A stretch of 64,000 nucleotides of DNA from Segetibacter sp. 3557_3 (GTDB lineage: Bacteria; Bacteroidota; Bacteroidia; Chitinophagales; Chitinophagaceae), in the NCBI RefSeq assembly GCF_004354985.1, contig NZ_SMSK01000004.1, forward strand, positions 1 to 64,000. The letters are read 5' to 3'. Made by a program: the position numbers and the translations under genes. The notes beneath the pieces are model-generated. The model had not been told where the DNA came from and did not search any database. It was given only the letters and a program-made list of their open reading frames with translations. Position 1 is the first letter of the stretch, and each line of letters opens with the position of its first letter. Below, one piece after another: positions 52,678 through 62,649 of this stretch.

Positions 52678-55023
52678 ATGAATAGAATTTTTATAGGTAA
52701 AATAAGTAAAACTTACCCCCAACAGTTCGAACAGAACTTTTACGCTGGAGGGAAAAGAAACAATTCGTGGTACGGAGGAATAGAAGTTGGTGATTACGTT
52801 TTTCCGGTTTACAATTCTTCTATCCAGAAGTTATGGAGAGTTAGGTATTTCTCAGAAGAACCAAACTCAATTGATCCGGAAGGTTCTGTTCAATTTGAAC
52901 TGATAAAAGAATTCAAGGACCCGATACCCCTTACATCGATATTCGCCCGGTATAAGTACTTCGTCCTGGATTTAATTACAGTAAATAAGATTGCTAAATC
53001 TACGGCATCGGAGCGAACCGGATTTTACGAAATCCACTGTGATGAAAACTGCCCGGCTCCCCAACAAATAGATTTTGCCGACACTCGTAATATCTATATT
53101 GCCTTAGGCGATACTTACGGTGATTTAACTTATCGGGAACTTGATGTTCGAGTGCTAATCAGAGATAGGGAAAATTTGAAAATTCAAGAGATTGAGATAT
53201 TTAAAGGTGCCGCCTTTGTTCCTTATGAAAGCCTGTTAAACTTATACAAACAGAAAAACAAAACAGATGAGTTTTACAGTTTAAAGGAACTTCTGGAATT
53301 TGCAATCTTTGACGGTGCATCAAAAAAGGAAAAGTTTCTAACTGCGGTAATTGAGGAAATTGAAAAGAACGGGTTCTTCTCCGTTAAAAGTCCAATTGGT
53401 TTGTACGACAATGTTCTCGTGGGTAGAAAAAGGACATTTCGACCTAAACCGGGCGTTCCAGACGGTCCAGGTGATCCGGACGATGATGGTGGTGACGATA
53501 ATGGCTCAGGAACTTTCGACGATCCGGAGTTAACAAAAGACGAACTTGATGAATATAGCGACCTAGTAGCGTTATTAAAGTTTTCGCCGAACCTTATTCT
53601 GTACGGACCTCCAGGTACCGGTAAAACACATTCTGCACAGAAAACCATTGAGGCTTTTGAGTTCGACAGAACGAAAGTTATTAGGTCATTCAGACAGATC
53701 CAAGCCAATGGAAGGGCGACATTCGTCACTTTTCACCAGTCGTTTTCGTATGAGGAATTCGTAGAGGGCCTTCGACCCATGATAGATAGCGAAAATGACA
53801 AGGCGGAAAATGGCGAAGGAAGTAATCTGAAATATAAAGTCCAGTCTGGTATTTTGCTCGATGTGGCCAATCAGGCGGCAAGAAGTCAGTTAAAAACCGA
53901 ACTAAAGGTTAGAGAGTTCGAAAAAATGAAGGATGACAATCGGATTTGGAAAATATCACTGGGTGAAAGAGGAAAAGACGAATCGGTTTACCAGTCCTGC
54001 ATTCAAACAAATACTATTGCGATTGGTTGGCTTGATGATAGGAGCATAGCTGGATGGGATTACGAATCGATTTACAATGAATTGATTTCAACAAGAAAGA
54101 AGGAAAATCAAAACTCAACAAATAATGCCAATAGCGTTAACAACTTTCTAAATGAAATGAGTGAGGGTGATCTTGTGCTTGTCTTAGCAAACCAAACCTC
54201 TATTCGCGCGATCGGCATGGTTGACGGACCATATGAATGGAAAAACAACTTGATTGGAAAATCCGCTCATCGCCGCAAGGTAAAGTGGTTGAAGGTTTTT
54301 GGTACCCCGGTAAATATTGTAAAGTACAACGGCGGAAAAAAGCTGAGCCAGGTTACCCTCTATGAGCTAGCGAACATGAAGTTTCTCGACATCAAGGAAC
54401 TGCTGGGAGCGGAGAATCCCGTGGCAAGCCCGGATAAGAACTCCGCGGAGCCTTATTTTTTAATTATTGATGAGATTAATAGGGGGAACATATCTAAGAT
54501 TTTCGGTGAGCTTATTACTCTTGTGGAGAAAGACAAGAGGGATAAAATAAAAGTTCGTCTACCGTATTCTCAAAAAGAGTTCACGTTACCCGCCAACTTG
54601 TACCTGATTGGAACTATGAACACGTCAGATAGGAGTATTGCTGTTCTTGATACCGCCTTGCGTCGAAGATTCATCTTCAAAGAAATAGAACCAAATCCGG
54701 CCATAATCAAAAATGAAAGCCAGCTGGTCGCAGGTGATCTCGACTTGTCAACTCTGCTTGACGCAATTAACACTAAAATCAGCGTGAAACTTGATCGGGA
54801 TCACCGTATAGGACAGTCATATTTTTTGGAAGTACTAACGCTCACCGAATTTAAAATCGTTTGGTACTACCAAATCATCCCATTGCTGATGGAGTACTTC
54901 TATAATGATGCAGAAAGTATAGCGGGAATTATAACAGAGTCTTTCATTGACAAGAGTACAGGCCGGGTAAAGATGATTGAATCCGACAACGAGTTTCAGG
55001 CAGCCCTATTAAAAATCAAGTAG
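52678..55023 (+). CDS. mcrB: McrB-like AAA+ GTPase with an inserted domain
   Basis: A 781-residue McrB. The N-terminal about 210 residues (MNRIFIGKISKTYPQQFEQN, WYGGIEVGDYVFPVYNSS) form a DNA-binding-type domain unlike that of E. coli McrB. An acidic Gly/Asp linker leads to the AAA+ core: Walker A GPPGTGKT (310-317), FHQSFSYEEFVEGLRP, Walker B LIIDEINRGN (D598, E599), NTSDRSIAVLDTALRRRF (sensor and arginine finger). Walker A and B are 280 residues apart instead of about 75, because about 160 residues (about 415-575; AIGWLDDRSIAGWDYES, GDLVLVLANQTSIRAIGMVD) are inserted; these look like a PUA/EVE-type fold. The ATG at 52678 is used; a TTG at 52579 inside hsdR is unlikely. Pairs with McrC. Confidence 0.88.
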   Translation: MNRIFIGKISKTYPQQFEQNFYAGGKRNNSWYGGIEVGDYVFPVYNSSIQKLWRVRYFSEEPNSIDPEGSVQFELIKEFKDPIPLTSIFARYKYFVLDLITVNKIAKSTASERTGFYEIHCDENCPAPQQIDFADTRNIYIALGDTYGDLTYRELDVRVLIRDRENLKIQEIEIFKGAAFVPYESLLNLYKQKNKTDEFYSLKELLEFAIFDGASKKEKFLTAVIEEIEKNGFFSVKSPIGLYDNVLVGRKRTFRPKPGVPDGPGDPDDDGGDDNGSGTFDDPELTKDELDEYSDLVALLKFSPNLILYGPPGTGKTHSAQKTIEAFEFDRTKVIRSFRQIQANGRATFVTFHQSFSYEEFVEGLRPMIDSENDKAENGEGSNLKYKVQSGILLDVANQAARSQLKTELKVREFEKMKDDNRIWKISLGERGKDESVYQSCIQTNTIAIGWLDDRSIAGWDYESIYNELISTRKKENQNSTNNANSVNNFLNEMSEGDLVLVLANQTSIRAIGMVDGPYEWKNNLIGKSAHRRKVKWLKVFGTPVNIVKYNGGKKLSQVTLYELANMKFLDIKELLGAENPVASPDKNSAEPYFLIIDEINRGNISKIFGELITLVEKDKRDKIKVRLPYSQKEFTLPANLYLIGTMNTSDRSIAVLDTALRRRFIFKEIEPNPAIIKNESQLVAGDLDLSTLLDAINTKISVKLDRDHRIGQSYFLEVLTLTEFKIVWYYQIIPLLMEYFYNDAESIAGIITESFIDKSTGRVKMIESDNEFQAALLKIK

Positions 55024-56310
55024 TTGAACTCAGATATCATTACTGTATTTCAGGATTACAACAATGAAGTGCCGGGATTTAATGAGCACTTAGATAATCT
55101 CTATGCGTTAAGTGACATTATTGGTAAAGAGAATTTTTCGCTGCAAGCAAACGGCACGTTGCAGATAATGGACTATATCGGGTTTTTCCAAAGAGGGCAC
55201 ACGCGCATACAAATATTGCCAAAAATTTACGCGAAAAGTGTTGGGGTTGAATTGTCAGGAGCCGAACTAAATGACTCTTTAAATTTTGTTTATCGACTTT
55301 TATCCTGGAGTGGTTATTTGAGCCACAAAAAACTTCCTCCGCAGCTTCAAAGTTCCTCTGCATCGGACTTACTTGAAATATTTGTTGGCATTTTCATTAC
55401 AGAGTTCCTCGATTTATTTAGTAAAAAAATTAATCGAAACTACATCCAGCAGGAGCATAATCAACAGTTCATCAAAGGCAGGATATTGTTCTCAGAAACG
55501 GCCAGGAAAAATCCCATCCTTAAACATCTTCATGTTGTACGATACGATGAGTACACGATTAATAATCCATTAAACCGGCTATTCAAAGCTCTTATCGTGA
55601 TGTTGCTGACACGAACAACCGATAGTTATAACAAGCGGATGCTGGTAAGGGGTATCAACTATCTCGAAGAAGTTGATTTAAAGCCGCTAAGTACACTGAT
55701 GTATAAAGCGATTAGGTTCGACCGCCTTAATGCCGACTTTGAACCGCTCTTCAATATGGCAAAGCTGTTTTTCCACAACTCACAGCCAGGCCTAAAGGAT
55801 GGCAAAGAGAAAACGTTCAGCTTCCTTGTCCCTATTCACTTGCTATTCGAAACGTTTGTTGGGAAAGTCTTAGGTGAATTCTTCAACAATCGATGTGTAG
55901 TTTCTCACGGTGGTCCTCAGCTACATCTGGCTACCTGTAATAACGAAGGTGCCTTTCTTCTGAAGCCGGATTTTACCATACAAACACACGAGGGCATCAC
56001 CATCATTCTCGACACCAAATTCAAATATCCATTTGATAAAAAGGGAGGAGTTGCAATAAGCAAGAGCGATCTATATCAGGTAACAGCATATGCATTACGA
56101 TACAATTGCAAGCAACTGTATCTACTTTACCCGAAATTCATTGGGGTGGAAAATGAAGCGTCTCTGTTGGCCGAATACTTCATTGAGTCTGCGGCAGGAC
56201 GGATAACTCTTAGCGTTATACAGATTGATGTAATGGAGAAAGATATCGAAAAGATTGGGGCAACTATAAAAACTCATTTTAATTTTCTTGATAAGGCTGC
56301 CATGATCTAG
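55024..56310 (+). CDS. mcrC: McrC-like endonuclease subunit
   Basis: A 428-residue McrC protein. The N-terminal part (DYIGFFQRGHTRIQILPKIY, LLSWSGYLSH) is the McrBC-5-methylcytosine-type region that binds the McrB ring. The C-terminal PD-(D/E)XK nuclease site is LLKPDFTIQTHEGITIILDT ending KFKYP, with Asp and DxK catalytic residues, followed by KSDLYQVTAYALRY (QxxxY) as expected. It starts with TTG immediately after the mcrB stop (55021-55023), so the two are coupled. With McrB it would cut modified, foreign DNA. It is the last gene of the rightward defence block. Confidence 0.93.
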   Translation: MNSDIITVFQDYNNEVPGFNEHLDNLYALSDIIGKENFSLQANGTLQIMDYIGFFQRGHTRIQILPKIYAKSVGVELSGAELNDSLNFVYRLLSWSGYLSHKKLPPQLQSSSASDLLEIFVGIFITEFLDLFSKKINRNYIQQEHNQQFIKGRILFSETARKNPILKHLHVVRYDEYTINNPLNRLFKALIVMLLTRTTDSYNKRMLVRGINYLEEVDLKPLSTLMYKAIRFDRLNADFEPLFNMAKLFFHNSQPGLKDGKEKTFSFLVPIHLLFETFVGKVLGEFFNNRCVVSHGGPQLHLATCNNEGAFLLKPDFTIQTHEGITIILDTKFKYPFDKKGGVAISKSDLYQVTAYALRYNCKQLYLLYPKFIGVENEASLLAEYFIESAAGRITLSVIQIDVMEKDIEKIGATIKTHFNFLDKAAMI

Positions 56311-56438
56311 GAAAGCAGATTTAAATTAAATTGTAAGTTTCCGGAAGAAGAGTAGGGGCCAATTAGTAATGAACTCTCGTATTCTATTTAGTTTATTGAA
56401 CAGACAAGTTGCGACTACCAGAGCTTTCAGTTTATTAT

Positions 56439-56918
56439 TTAAGGTAGAAGGTTAGCTGGAATTTCATCAAATAAACAAAGGAGATTACTATTAATTGATA
56501 TTAGGTCTCCTTTATTCACCTTACACTTGGTTGCTTTTGGGACTTTAGGTGGCCTATTGTATGCACTAATCCGGTTTTCATTTTTAAGCATGTGGTAATT
56601 TACGTTGATCCCACCATTTAAATTTACCAAGTGTCCTATTACTACATGACCATTATTTGACCTTAACAATGATTTGTGTACATCCCATACGGCTGCCTTT
56701 CCACTAAAGGCTTTGAGTTGAATGAATAGAATTTTGCTTTCGATCCCTATTATGACATCAAATCCAAAAGCATCAAAGTCCGATCTAGAAACAATTAGAT
56801 CTTTTCCCTTTGCAGCTGCTTGCATATGAATATCTTTCAGAAAAGAATATTCAGCCATTTTCTCTTGATATCTACTTTTGCCTTCACTTTTGAAATAATC
56901 ATAGGCGGCATTCATCAT
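56439..56918 (-). CDS. PD-(D/E)XK nuclease-like hypothetical protein
   Basis: A 159-residue cytosolic protein. The segment DFDAFGFDVIIGI followed by KILFIQLKAFSG has the order D...QxK of a PD-(D/E)XK-type nuclease core, preceded by a helix with EYSFLKDIHMQAAAKG. Similar small proteins are annotated hypothetical; catalytic function is unproven. It faces mcrC tail to tail at the end of the island and may be a stand-alone restriction-like gene. A second ATG, one codon inside (56915), is equally possible. Confidence 0.6.
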   Translation of the reverse strand: MMNAAYDYFKSEGKSRYQEKMAEYSFLKDIHMQAAAKGKDLIVSRSDFDAFGFDVIIGIESKILFIQLKAFSGKAAVWDVHKSLLRSNNGHVVIGHLVNLNGGINVNYHMLKNENRISAYNRPPKVPKATKCKVNKGDLISINSNLLCLFDEIPANLLP

Positions 56919-57291
56919 TAGTTCCCTTGTTTTGTTTGTAATTAAAGTAATTGCTGTGAAAATGTGTCAATTCCATCTTGCATCTCATCGATGCGGTCGC
57001 GGGCAAGCTGTTCGGGGTTTTGGTTGGGGGTGGTCATTAAGCTTTACAACTGGAATTCGTCTGGTGGTAATGTCCTTGATCCTTTACCTTCCAAACCTAA
57101 AGAAATTTCACATACCATCACCGGTAAAAACACGGGAAAAGCCGGGAAATTGCCAGTGCGCTACTTATGAATGTAGATTTTTCGTTGCTGTTTTCTTTTC
57201 AACAAATCCTCCCGGGTAGAAAGGACAGCAGGGAAGCCCGCCAGCAATCGTACACACACCGTGATTACGCGTTGTATCCCTTTTCCGTGTT
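56919..57291. other. Intergenic region with a possible hsdR scrap
   Basis: On the minus strand about 56945-57035 read MTTPNQNPEQLARDRIDEMQ, resembling the first residues of another type of HsdR (NPEQxARDxID). It is unsupported beyond that. The remainder shows no gene. Confidence 0.3.
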
Positions 57292-57591
57292 CTATAAGAT
57301 GCCGGAGGCGTTACCCTGCTTTAGCCGGTACTTTTGTGGCTTATGCGTGGTCCTTTCGATGATTGCTTTTGCCTCCAGGTCGAGCTTTATGGTTTCGGAA
57401 TACCAGCCAATATTGTCTGTAAACTTACCGGTAAGTGACTCTGTCATTTCGTCCATGAGTTCGGTATGGGTGAGTTCCCGTTGGTGTAACACCTGCAGCA
57501 TGGCCTGCTTTACCACGTCATATTTTTCGAGAGAAATGTTTTTCCCGCTTTTGCCTTGTGGATGTAGGGTAAGAATTTTCTCCGCTTTCAT
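57292..57591 (-). CDS. DUF6958-like small protein
   Basis: A 99-residue protein starting at ATG 57591 (MKAEKILTLHPQGKSGKNIS); the frame is open further upstream, but that part looks non-coding. The sequence (LEKYDVVKQAMLQVLHQREL, WYSETIKLDLEAKAIIERT, KPQKYRL) fits my recollection of the DUF6958 family, which looks like a winged-helix fold. Its function is unknown. Monocistronic. Confidence 0.75.
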   Translation of the reverse strand: MKAEKILTLHPQGKSGKNISLEKYDVVKQAMLQVLHQRELTHTELMDEMTESLTGKFTDNIGWYSETIKLDLEAKAIIERTTHKPQKYRLKQGNASGIL

Positions 57592-58421
57592 GGGTGATGT
57601 TTTTGTACGTAAAAAGTAAATGTAAAGAACTGGACTGCTTCCTGAACTACGAAGACCCAAAGGGATAAAGGGGCACGAGGAATAAGGGCAACCATGGCGC
57701 AAAGGTGCCTGAAGAACGATAGCCACGAAAAGGGGAAGGCACAAGAGAAATATAACCTTTATGCGTGAAATCAGTTGAACATTGAGCATTGAACATTCAA
57801 TATCGTTCCGTTGAACCGTTTATTCAATTAATCTGCCCGCTAATACTTTGGGGTACAAGCCGGCCCGGATGAACCGGTTCGGATGTCCGCCCGGATGAAC
57901 CCGGTTCGGACGGGGGAGCGCGACCCTCCAACGAATTGGGAGTACTGCGCAACCACTTACAGTTTCTAATCTCCTATTGTCTTAAGAACACATACCAGCC
58001 CTTCTTCGGGGTGCCCTTTGGGAAACCGAAAATATCTTCATTTGCGAGGAAATCCTGAACCCGGTTCAGGATGGTCGAGGCGTCACTAAATTATTGAGCA
58101 TTTCTCCGGGTCTTATACGTGAGTACATCCTTGCTTAGTGTTGCTGTTGTGGCTCCTCTCCCGGCGTACTTATTCAGCCGCGTAAAGGGTTGCCGTACAA
58201 GTGTGCGACGCAAGAATTTTGACCAAAGTTCCATTGCCGGGTCTATAAAAAACTTCACCCTCCAACGAGCTGAACTTATAGGAGCAGCGCAAAAAAGATT
58301 TTACCGAAATTGGAGTTCATGCTACCTGCCGGGGTTGGTAGCGTAACTGCAATCTGCTCTTAGAAGTACGACTTACAATGGCTAAGATCTGAATAGTTAA
58401 TGCTGTAGAGATGGAATGATC
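57592..58421. other. Gene-free region with REP-like palindromes
   Basis: Contains a REP-like pair (CCCGGATGAACCGGTTCGGA and GTCCGCCCGGATGAACCCGG, 57856-57912) next to GCGACCCTCCAACGAATTGG; a CCTGAACCCGGTTCAGG palindrome (58049-58065); and a GTACAAGTGTGCGACGCAAG-family copy (about 58195-58290) with CCTCCAACGAGCTGAAC. No gene seen. Confidence 0.55.
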
Positions 58422-60248
58422 TTATTGCCTCACGAACGTTGTCGTTTGCGTCTCTCTACCAGACGACACTTTTATGGAGTACACCCCACTACTGAAAGCC
58501 TCGATGTCGATGGGCAGAAATGTTGTTCTTCCATTAGCAGAGAGTTTTATTTGTTTCACCAATCGTCCGGCCTGGTCACGCAGCTCGACCTGCAGGGAAC
58601 CCTGAAGACCGGTTTGAACTTGTAAGGTGCTGGTTGCGGGGTTTGGAAAAACTTTCAACTGGACTGTTCCCCAGTTTTTCCGCACGCTGATCGTTTTACT
58701 GTAAACAGGTTTACCGCTCTTGTCTACCGCTTTAACCCGGTAATAGGTGACACTTGCATTTTGCTCTCCCGTAGTATAATTGTACACGGGGTTACTACTT
58801 GGGTTGGCATGAGCCGGCACTTTCCCGATTGTAGTATAGTTCCTGTTATCAGTGCTTTGCTCCACTTCATAATGGCTGTAGTTTTCGTCGTGCGCTGTCC
58901 TCCACTGCAACTGCACCCCGGTGGTCACTTCAGCAGCAGTAAATTGAAGAAAGGAAAGGGACAAAACACTTGCATCATTTTGATAAGCAACAAGCGCGAA
59001 ATTGTTGTTGGTGCCGACAGCCGAGTATCCGCCCAGGTAGATCGTGTTCCCGCTGAGTGCCATGGTAAAACTTTCCTCGTGTCCCGTACCGATAGGGGTA
59101 GTGGCTTTGCCGTCTCCGTCAAATGTGCTGTCGAGGCTGCCATCCGGTTTATAACGGAACAGCGCGAAATCCAGGTTTCCCCCGGTACTGATAAAACCAC
59201 CTACGAGTAGCTTTCCATCTTGCTGAACAGCTACCGAGGACGCTTTATCTGAAAAATTCAGGTGATTGGTCACCACTTTGCCATCACCATCAAAGGTGCT
59301 GTCGGGGGAACCATCGACATTGTAGCGTGCAATGGCAAAATCCTGGAAAGTAACGTTCGGGTAAATGGTGTATCCTACCGCTACAACCTTTCCGTCTGGC
59401 TGAATAGCAACAGCCTCTGCTATGTCTTCGCGATTATTAAAAGTAGTTTTAACGATCCCGGTTCCATTCCAGGAACTGTCAAGCGTGCCGTCTGGCTTGT
59501 AACGAACCAGGGCGAACCCTTCCATAAAAGGATCTGCGCTTCTTCCAGCAAGCATAAACTTGCCGTCAGCCTGGACGGCCATCGCAAATGCCATATCGGT
59601 TGAGCCAATATGGGTGGTTACTATTCCGTCTTCGCTGAAAGATGAGTCAAGTGAACCATTTGGGTTGTATCGCACAACGGCAAAGTCCCAAACGGTGCCG
59701 GGCATGGTAGAGTATCCTCCGACAAGAATTTTCCCGCCATTGAGAATATGCACCCCCCATCCTAAAGCAACCTGTAGTCCTGAAGGAGCGATGCTGGTCA
59801 GCACCTTGCCGTCGCCGTCAAACGTATTATCAAGCGAGCCATCCGGATTATAGCGAACCATCGAAATATCAGTTCGACCCTGACCGATACTGGATCGACC
59901 AACGACAACGATTTTGCCATCAGGCTGAACGGTTATATCGTGCGGTATATCCGAACCCGGCCCAATTGCCGTATATACCTTTCCATCTCCATCAAAGCTG
60001 CTGTCGAGGGTTCCATCGGGGTTGTAGCGGGCTACTGCAAAGTCTTCCGTTGTTCCGGCAAGTACATTGCCGGCCAAGAGGATCTTTCCATCCTTTTGAA
60101 TAACCATTGCGTTATCTAAGACATTGCCACTTTGCCCCATATTGGTGACGACTTTCCCGCCATTTCCAAATGATGTTAGTAAGCTGCCGGGCTGACTAAA
60201 AGAAAGCAAGGTCAAAAAGCACAAGATGAAGGTTGAAATGAGTTTCAT
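58422..60248 (-). CDS. Delta-60 repeat protein with T9SS sorting domain
   Basis: A 608-residue secreted protein; the ATG at 60248 (MKLISTFILCFLTLLSFSQ) gives a clean signal peptide, better than a start 36 bp upstream. About seven to eight repeats of roughly 55 residues follow (about 25-405), each with a core like FAVARYNPDGTLDSSFDGDG and a preceding QxDGKILLAG block; these are delta-60 repeats forming beta-propeller-like modules. A fibronectin-like segment (LSFLQFTAAEVTTGVQLQWR, about 425-525) and the T9SS type A sorting domain (LKVFPNPATSTLQ, FSSGVYSIKV) complete it. Role probably adhesive or structural; ligand unknown. Confidence 0.9.
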   Translation of the reverse strand: MKLISTFILCFLTLLSFSQPGSLLTSFGNGGKVVTNMGQSGNVLDNAMVIQKDGKILLAGNVLAGTTEDFAVARYNPDGTLDSSFDGDGKVYTAIGPGSDIPHDITVQPDGKIVVVGRSSIGQGRTDISMVRYNPDGSLDNTFDGDGKVLTSIAPSGLQVALGWGVHILNGGKILVGGYSTMPGTVWDFAVVRYNPNGSLDSSFSEDGIVTTHIGSTDMAFAMAVQADGKFMLAGRSADPFMEGFALVRYKPDGTLDSSWNGTGIVKTTFNNREDIAEAVAIQPDGKVVAVGYTIYPNVTFQDFAIARYNVDGSPDSTFDGDGKVVTNHLNFSDKASSVAVQQDGKLLVGGFISTGGNLDFALFRYKPDGSLDSTFDGDGKATTPIGTGHEESFTMALSGNTIYLGGYSAVGTNNNFALVAYQNDASVLSLSFLQFTAAEVTTGVQLQWRTAHDENYSHYEVEQSTDNRNYTTIGKVPAHANPSSNPVYNYTTGEQNASVTYYRVKAVDKSGKPVYSKTISVRKNWGTVQLKVFPNPATSTLQVQTGLQGSLQVELRDQAGRLVKQIKLSANGRTTFLPIDIEAFSSGVYSIKVSSGRETQTTTFVRQ

Positions 60249-61491
60249 AAAGGTTGGATTATGGTGGTTTAGGAGAAATGACAAGGCTTAATGTAACAGG
60301 AGAGACGCTGGATAAAAACTTACTCAATCGGGGAGATTGCTTTGTTAAGATAGCTGGTCTGATTGAAGATTAAAAGCAAATGCCGGACTTTTTATTGCTT
60401 CCAATTTGCGTCTCATTCAAGGCATTGCTGCTGAATATTTTGACACGACATAACCTTTGAGTGCTCCAACGTTGCAGGAGAATGCCTGGTTGAAATAAGG
60501 ATGATCACGAAGGAAATTTGCAAACCTCGATGTTGTTGTTGTGGGGAAGGGAGTCTTTACCTAAACACCTTCGAGCCGGATAACGCACGAGATGCAAAAC
60601 GTTCTCATATAGTCGTAGGGGTCAGGGCGATTCATCAACACGATACGCCATTGGATACTTACTAAAAAGACTTTTTAGACACGATGATAAGCGAGTAAAT
60701 CAACATGTAATAGTCGTCATTCGTTAGTTAGCTTCATGCGTATGCGAACATGAAGCCGGTCGCAAACCCTTCAAGGAACAACTGCCATTCACCACAGTAC
60801 TACAAAAGCTTAATCGAAGAACTCCGCCGAGAACATCCGCCCGGATGACTCCGTTCGGACGGGCCTGTCCGACTGCGCAGCAGGCGGAGGCTGTTATTGT
60901 TCTTCCCCAACGCTTTGGGGATCTTTTTTGCCCTCCTGATTGCCTGCCCCGCCAGAAGGGTAGAGGTTAGCTGGCGGGGGACAAGCCCGTCCGACTGGCG
61001 CAGCCGGGCGGGCAAAAAGGAAGAGAGAATATCATGAGATCGGAAACGTAATGGAACAACGAATTTATTTGCGAGCAAAGGTTGCCTGCCCGCCATGAGG
61101 TGGAGGTTAGATGGCGGAGGGACAGGACCCTCCGACTGGCGCAGCCGGGCGCGCAAAAAGGAAGAGAAAATATGATTTGTTCAGAGACGTGATACAAGAA
61201 CGATGCTATTTGCGAGCAAAACGGGTTCAGGAAACAACGTTTGTTTACCACAGTTTAGTGTTAACCCAAAACAATGCTTTATGCCTAATTAATTCTATCG
61301 ATTCCATTCCCGTTCGGGTACCCTTCAAACACCCCGAACAACCTTGGTTCTTAGCACTCGGATACCGTTTCATAATATTACGAAATAGGTTGCGGCGCGC
61401 ACCCCAGTACACGAGTGCGACCCGCCAACTCTGTTGGGGGCACGGCGCAACGGCTGCCTCATAGTACCACTTCCGCTGGTCCCCAAAAATG
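60249..61491. other. 1.2-kb gene-free region with inverted structured repeats
   Basis: 60249-60760 shows nothing recognisable. Then come structured repeat copy H (60765-61045), a 5'-half copy I (about 61085-61165), a block related to 10174-10424 (about 61305-61345), and a GAGTGCGACCCGCCAACTCT ... GGCGCAACGG element (61407-61450). Confidence 0.6.
60765..61045 (-). repeat. Structured dispersed repeat, copy H (inverted)
   Basis: Complement of copies A/C/E: tail CCACAGTACTACAAAAGC, GAACA (60831-60835) / TGTTC (60898-60902) stem, GGCTGTT loop complement, CCCCAACG/TTGGGG hairpin, then CGGGCGGGCAAAAAGGAAG. The whole element is reversed relative to the other copies, showing that orientation is not fixed. 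Confidence 0.75.
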
Positions 61492-62649
61492 CTAAACTAA
61501 TTTCTGCTCCAAAGCCGCTTTCCATTGCACAAAGCCTTTTTTCGGATCGTTATAGTCGTGGATAACCCGGCTCAGGTTGAGCTGTTCTTTGCGGAGGTAG
61601 TCCTGTTTGCCCGTTCTTTTTATTTCCTGCAGTATTGCCTCAATTTCGGTTAAGCCGTTTCGTAAAGCGCCGATGCTTTTTTCGAAATGCCAGATGTAGG
61701 TAGCTTCTGCTGTGTTCAGCGTTTCCCAAACCATATGGTATTGGGTATCGCCCTGCAGCAGGAATAAAAACGAAAATGGCTCAAGTATAAAGCGGACTTT
61801 AAGGATGGAGGACAGGTGTTGAGACGAGAGGTATTGTAGGTGATCGTAGTGCTTTGAGCCTTTGATACTGAGTAAGTCATTGATCAACGCCTGGTCGGAA
61901 GGATAGAGGCCGGCGGCGTCAACGGCGTGCCTGCCAATGATGTTCCCGGCAGTATATAAAAGAGGTAAATCCTGGCGCACTTTGGGCGAAAATACCTCGC
62001 GTTTAACAAACTCGAAGCGTACACTTTCGATTAAGCTTTGATCTATTTTGTCGATATCGTCGGAAGAGGCTCGGGTGGATATGATTTCCGTTTCATGGTA
62101 GCGTATGTTTATCGTAACGGTAACAAGTTTCTTTTTAAAGACATTGGCAAAATATTGTTTGATCGCTTCGAACTCCTCGCGCACGTTTGGATTCGCTATG
62201 GTAAACTTTACCTCCTTTTGCAATTCTTCGATAAAGATCGCGAACGATACCTGGGCACTTTGAAAGGAAAGCGCATCAAACGGTACTTTCATTGTTTTTA
62301 TCAGCACCCGTTCAACCTTCGGTAGTGTTGTTATCACTTCAGGAGGTGCTAACTCCGCTTTACGGTTAATTGCCGGACTGTACCGGGCAGGTTGTTCCCG
62401 AACGGTATACGCGGGTTGTTTCTTCAGTTCGATACCTTTCAACAATTGGATGGTATCAAGGGTTCTGAACCGTATGGATTTGATATCCATAAATTGAAGT
62501 AAGGCTTGTTCTGTTGAAGCCGTTTGCGGCTGTACATGATAATTCAGCACTTCACAAACAACGATTCCATTGTCTTCGGCGTAGTCCAGTACCCGAACTC
62601 TCCAGGCAACATCTTCTTTAAATCGTTCCGCTTCAATTGGCAGGTCAAT
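61492..62649 (-). pseudogene. C-terminal extension in frame with the helicase, after a TGA
   Basis: The frame reads on from the helicase stop (TGA 62650-62652): IDLPIEAERFKEDVAWRVRV, then LDYAEDNGIVVCEVLNYHV and 350 more residues to TAA-type stop at 61492. It has no ATG for about the first 55 codons (first at MDIKSIRF). The predicted content is mixed alpha/beta (RVLIKTMKVPFDALSFQSAQ; VTVTINIRYHETEI), no family recognised. It is annotated as one gene broken by a nonsense codon, but independent translation from an unusual start (such as GTG at VLNYHV) cannot be excluded. Confidence 0.5.

Noticed and set aside
56945-57035. Second hsdR N-terminus (NPEQLARDRIDEMQ)
   Set aside because: Only about 15 residues match the recalled consensus; mentioned in the intergenic entry but not called a gene.
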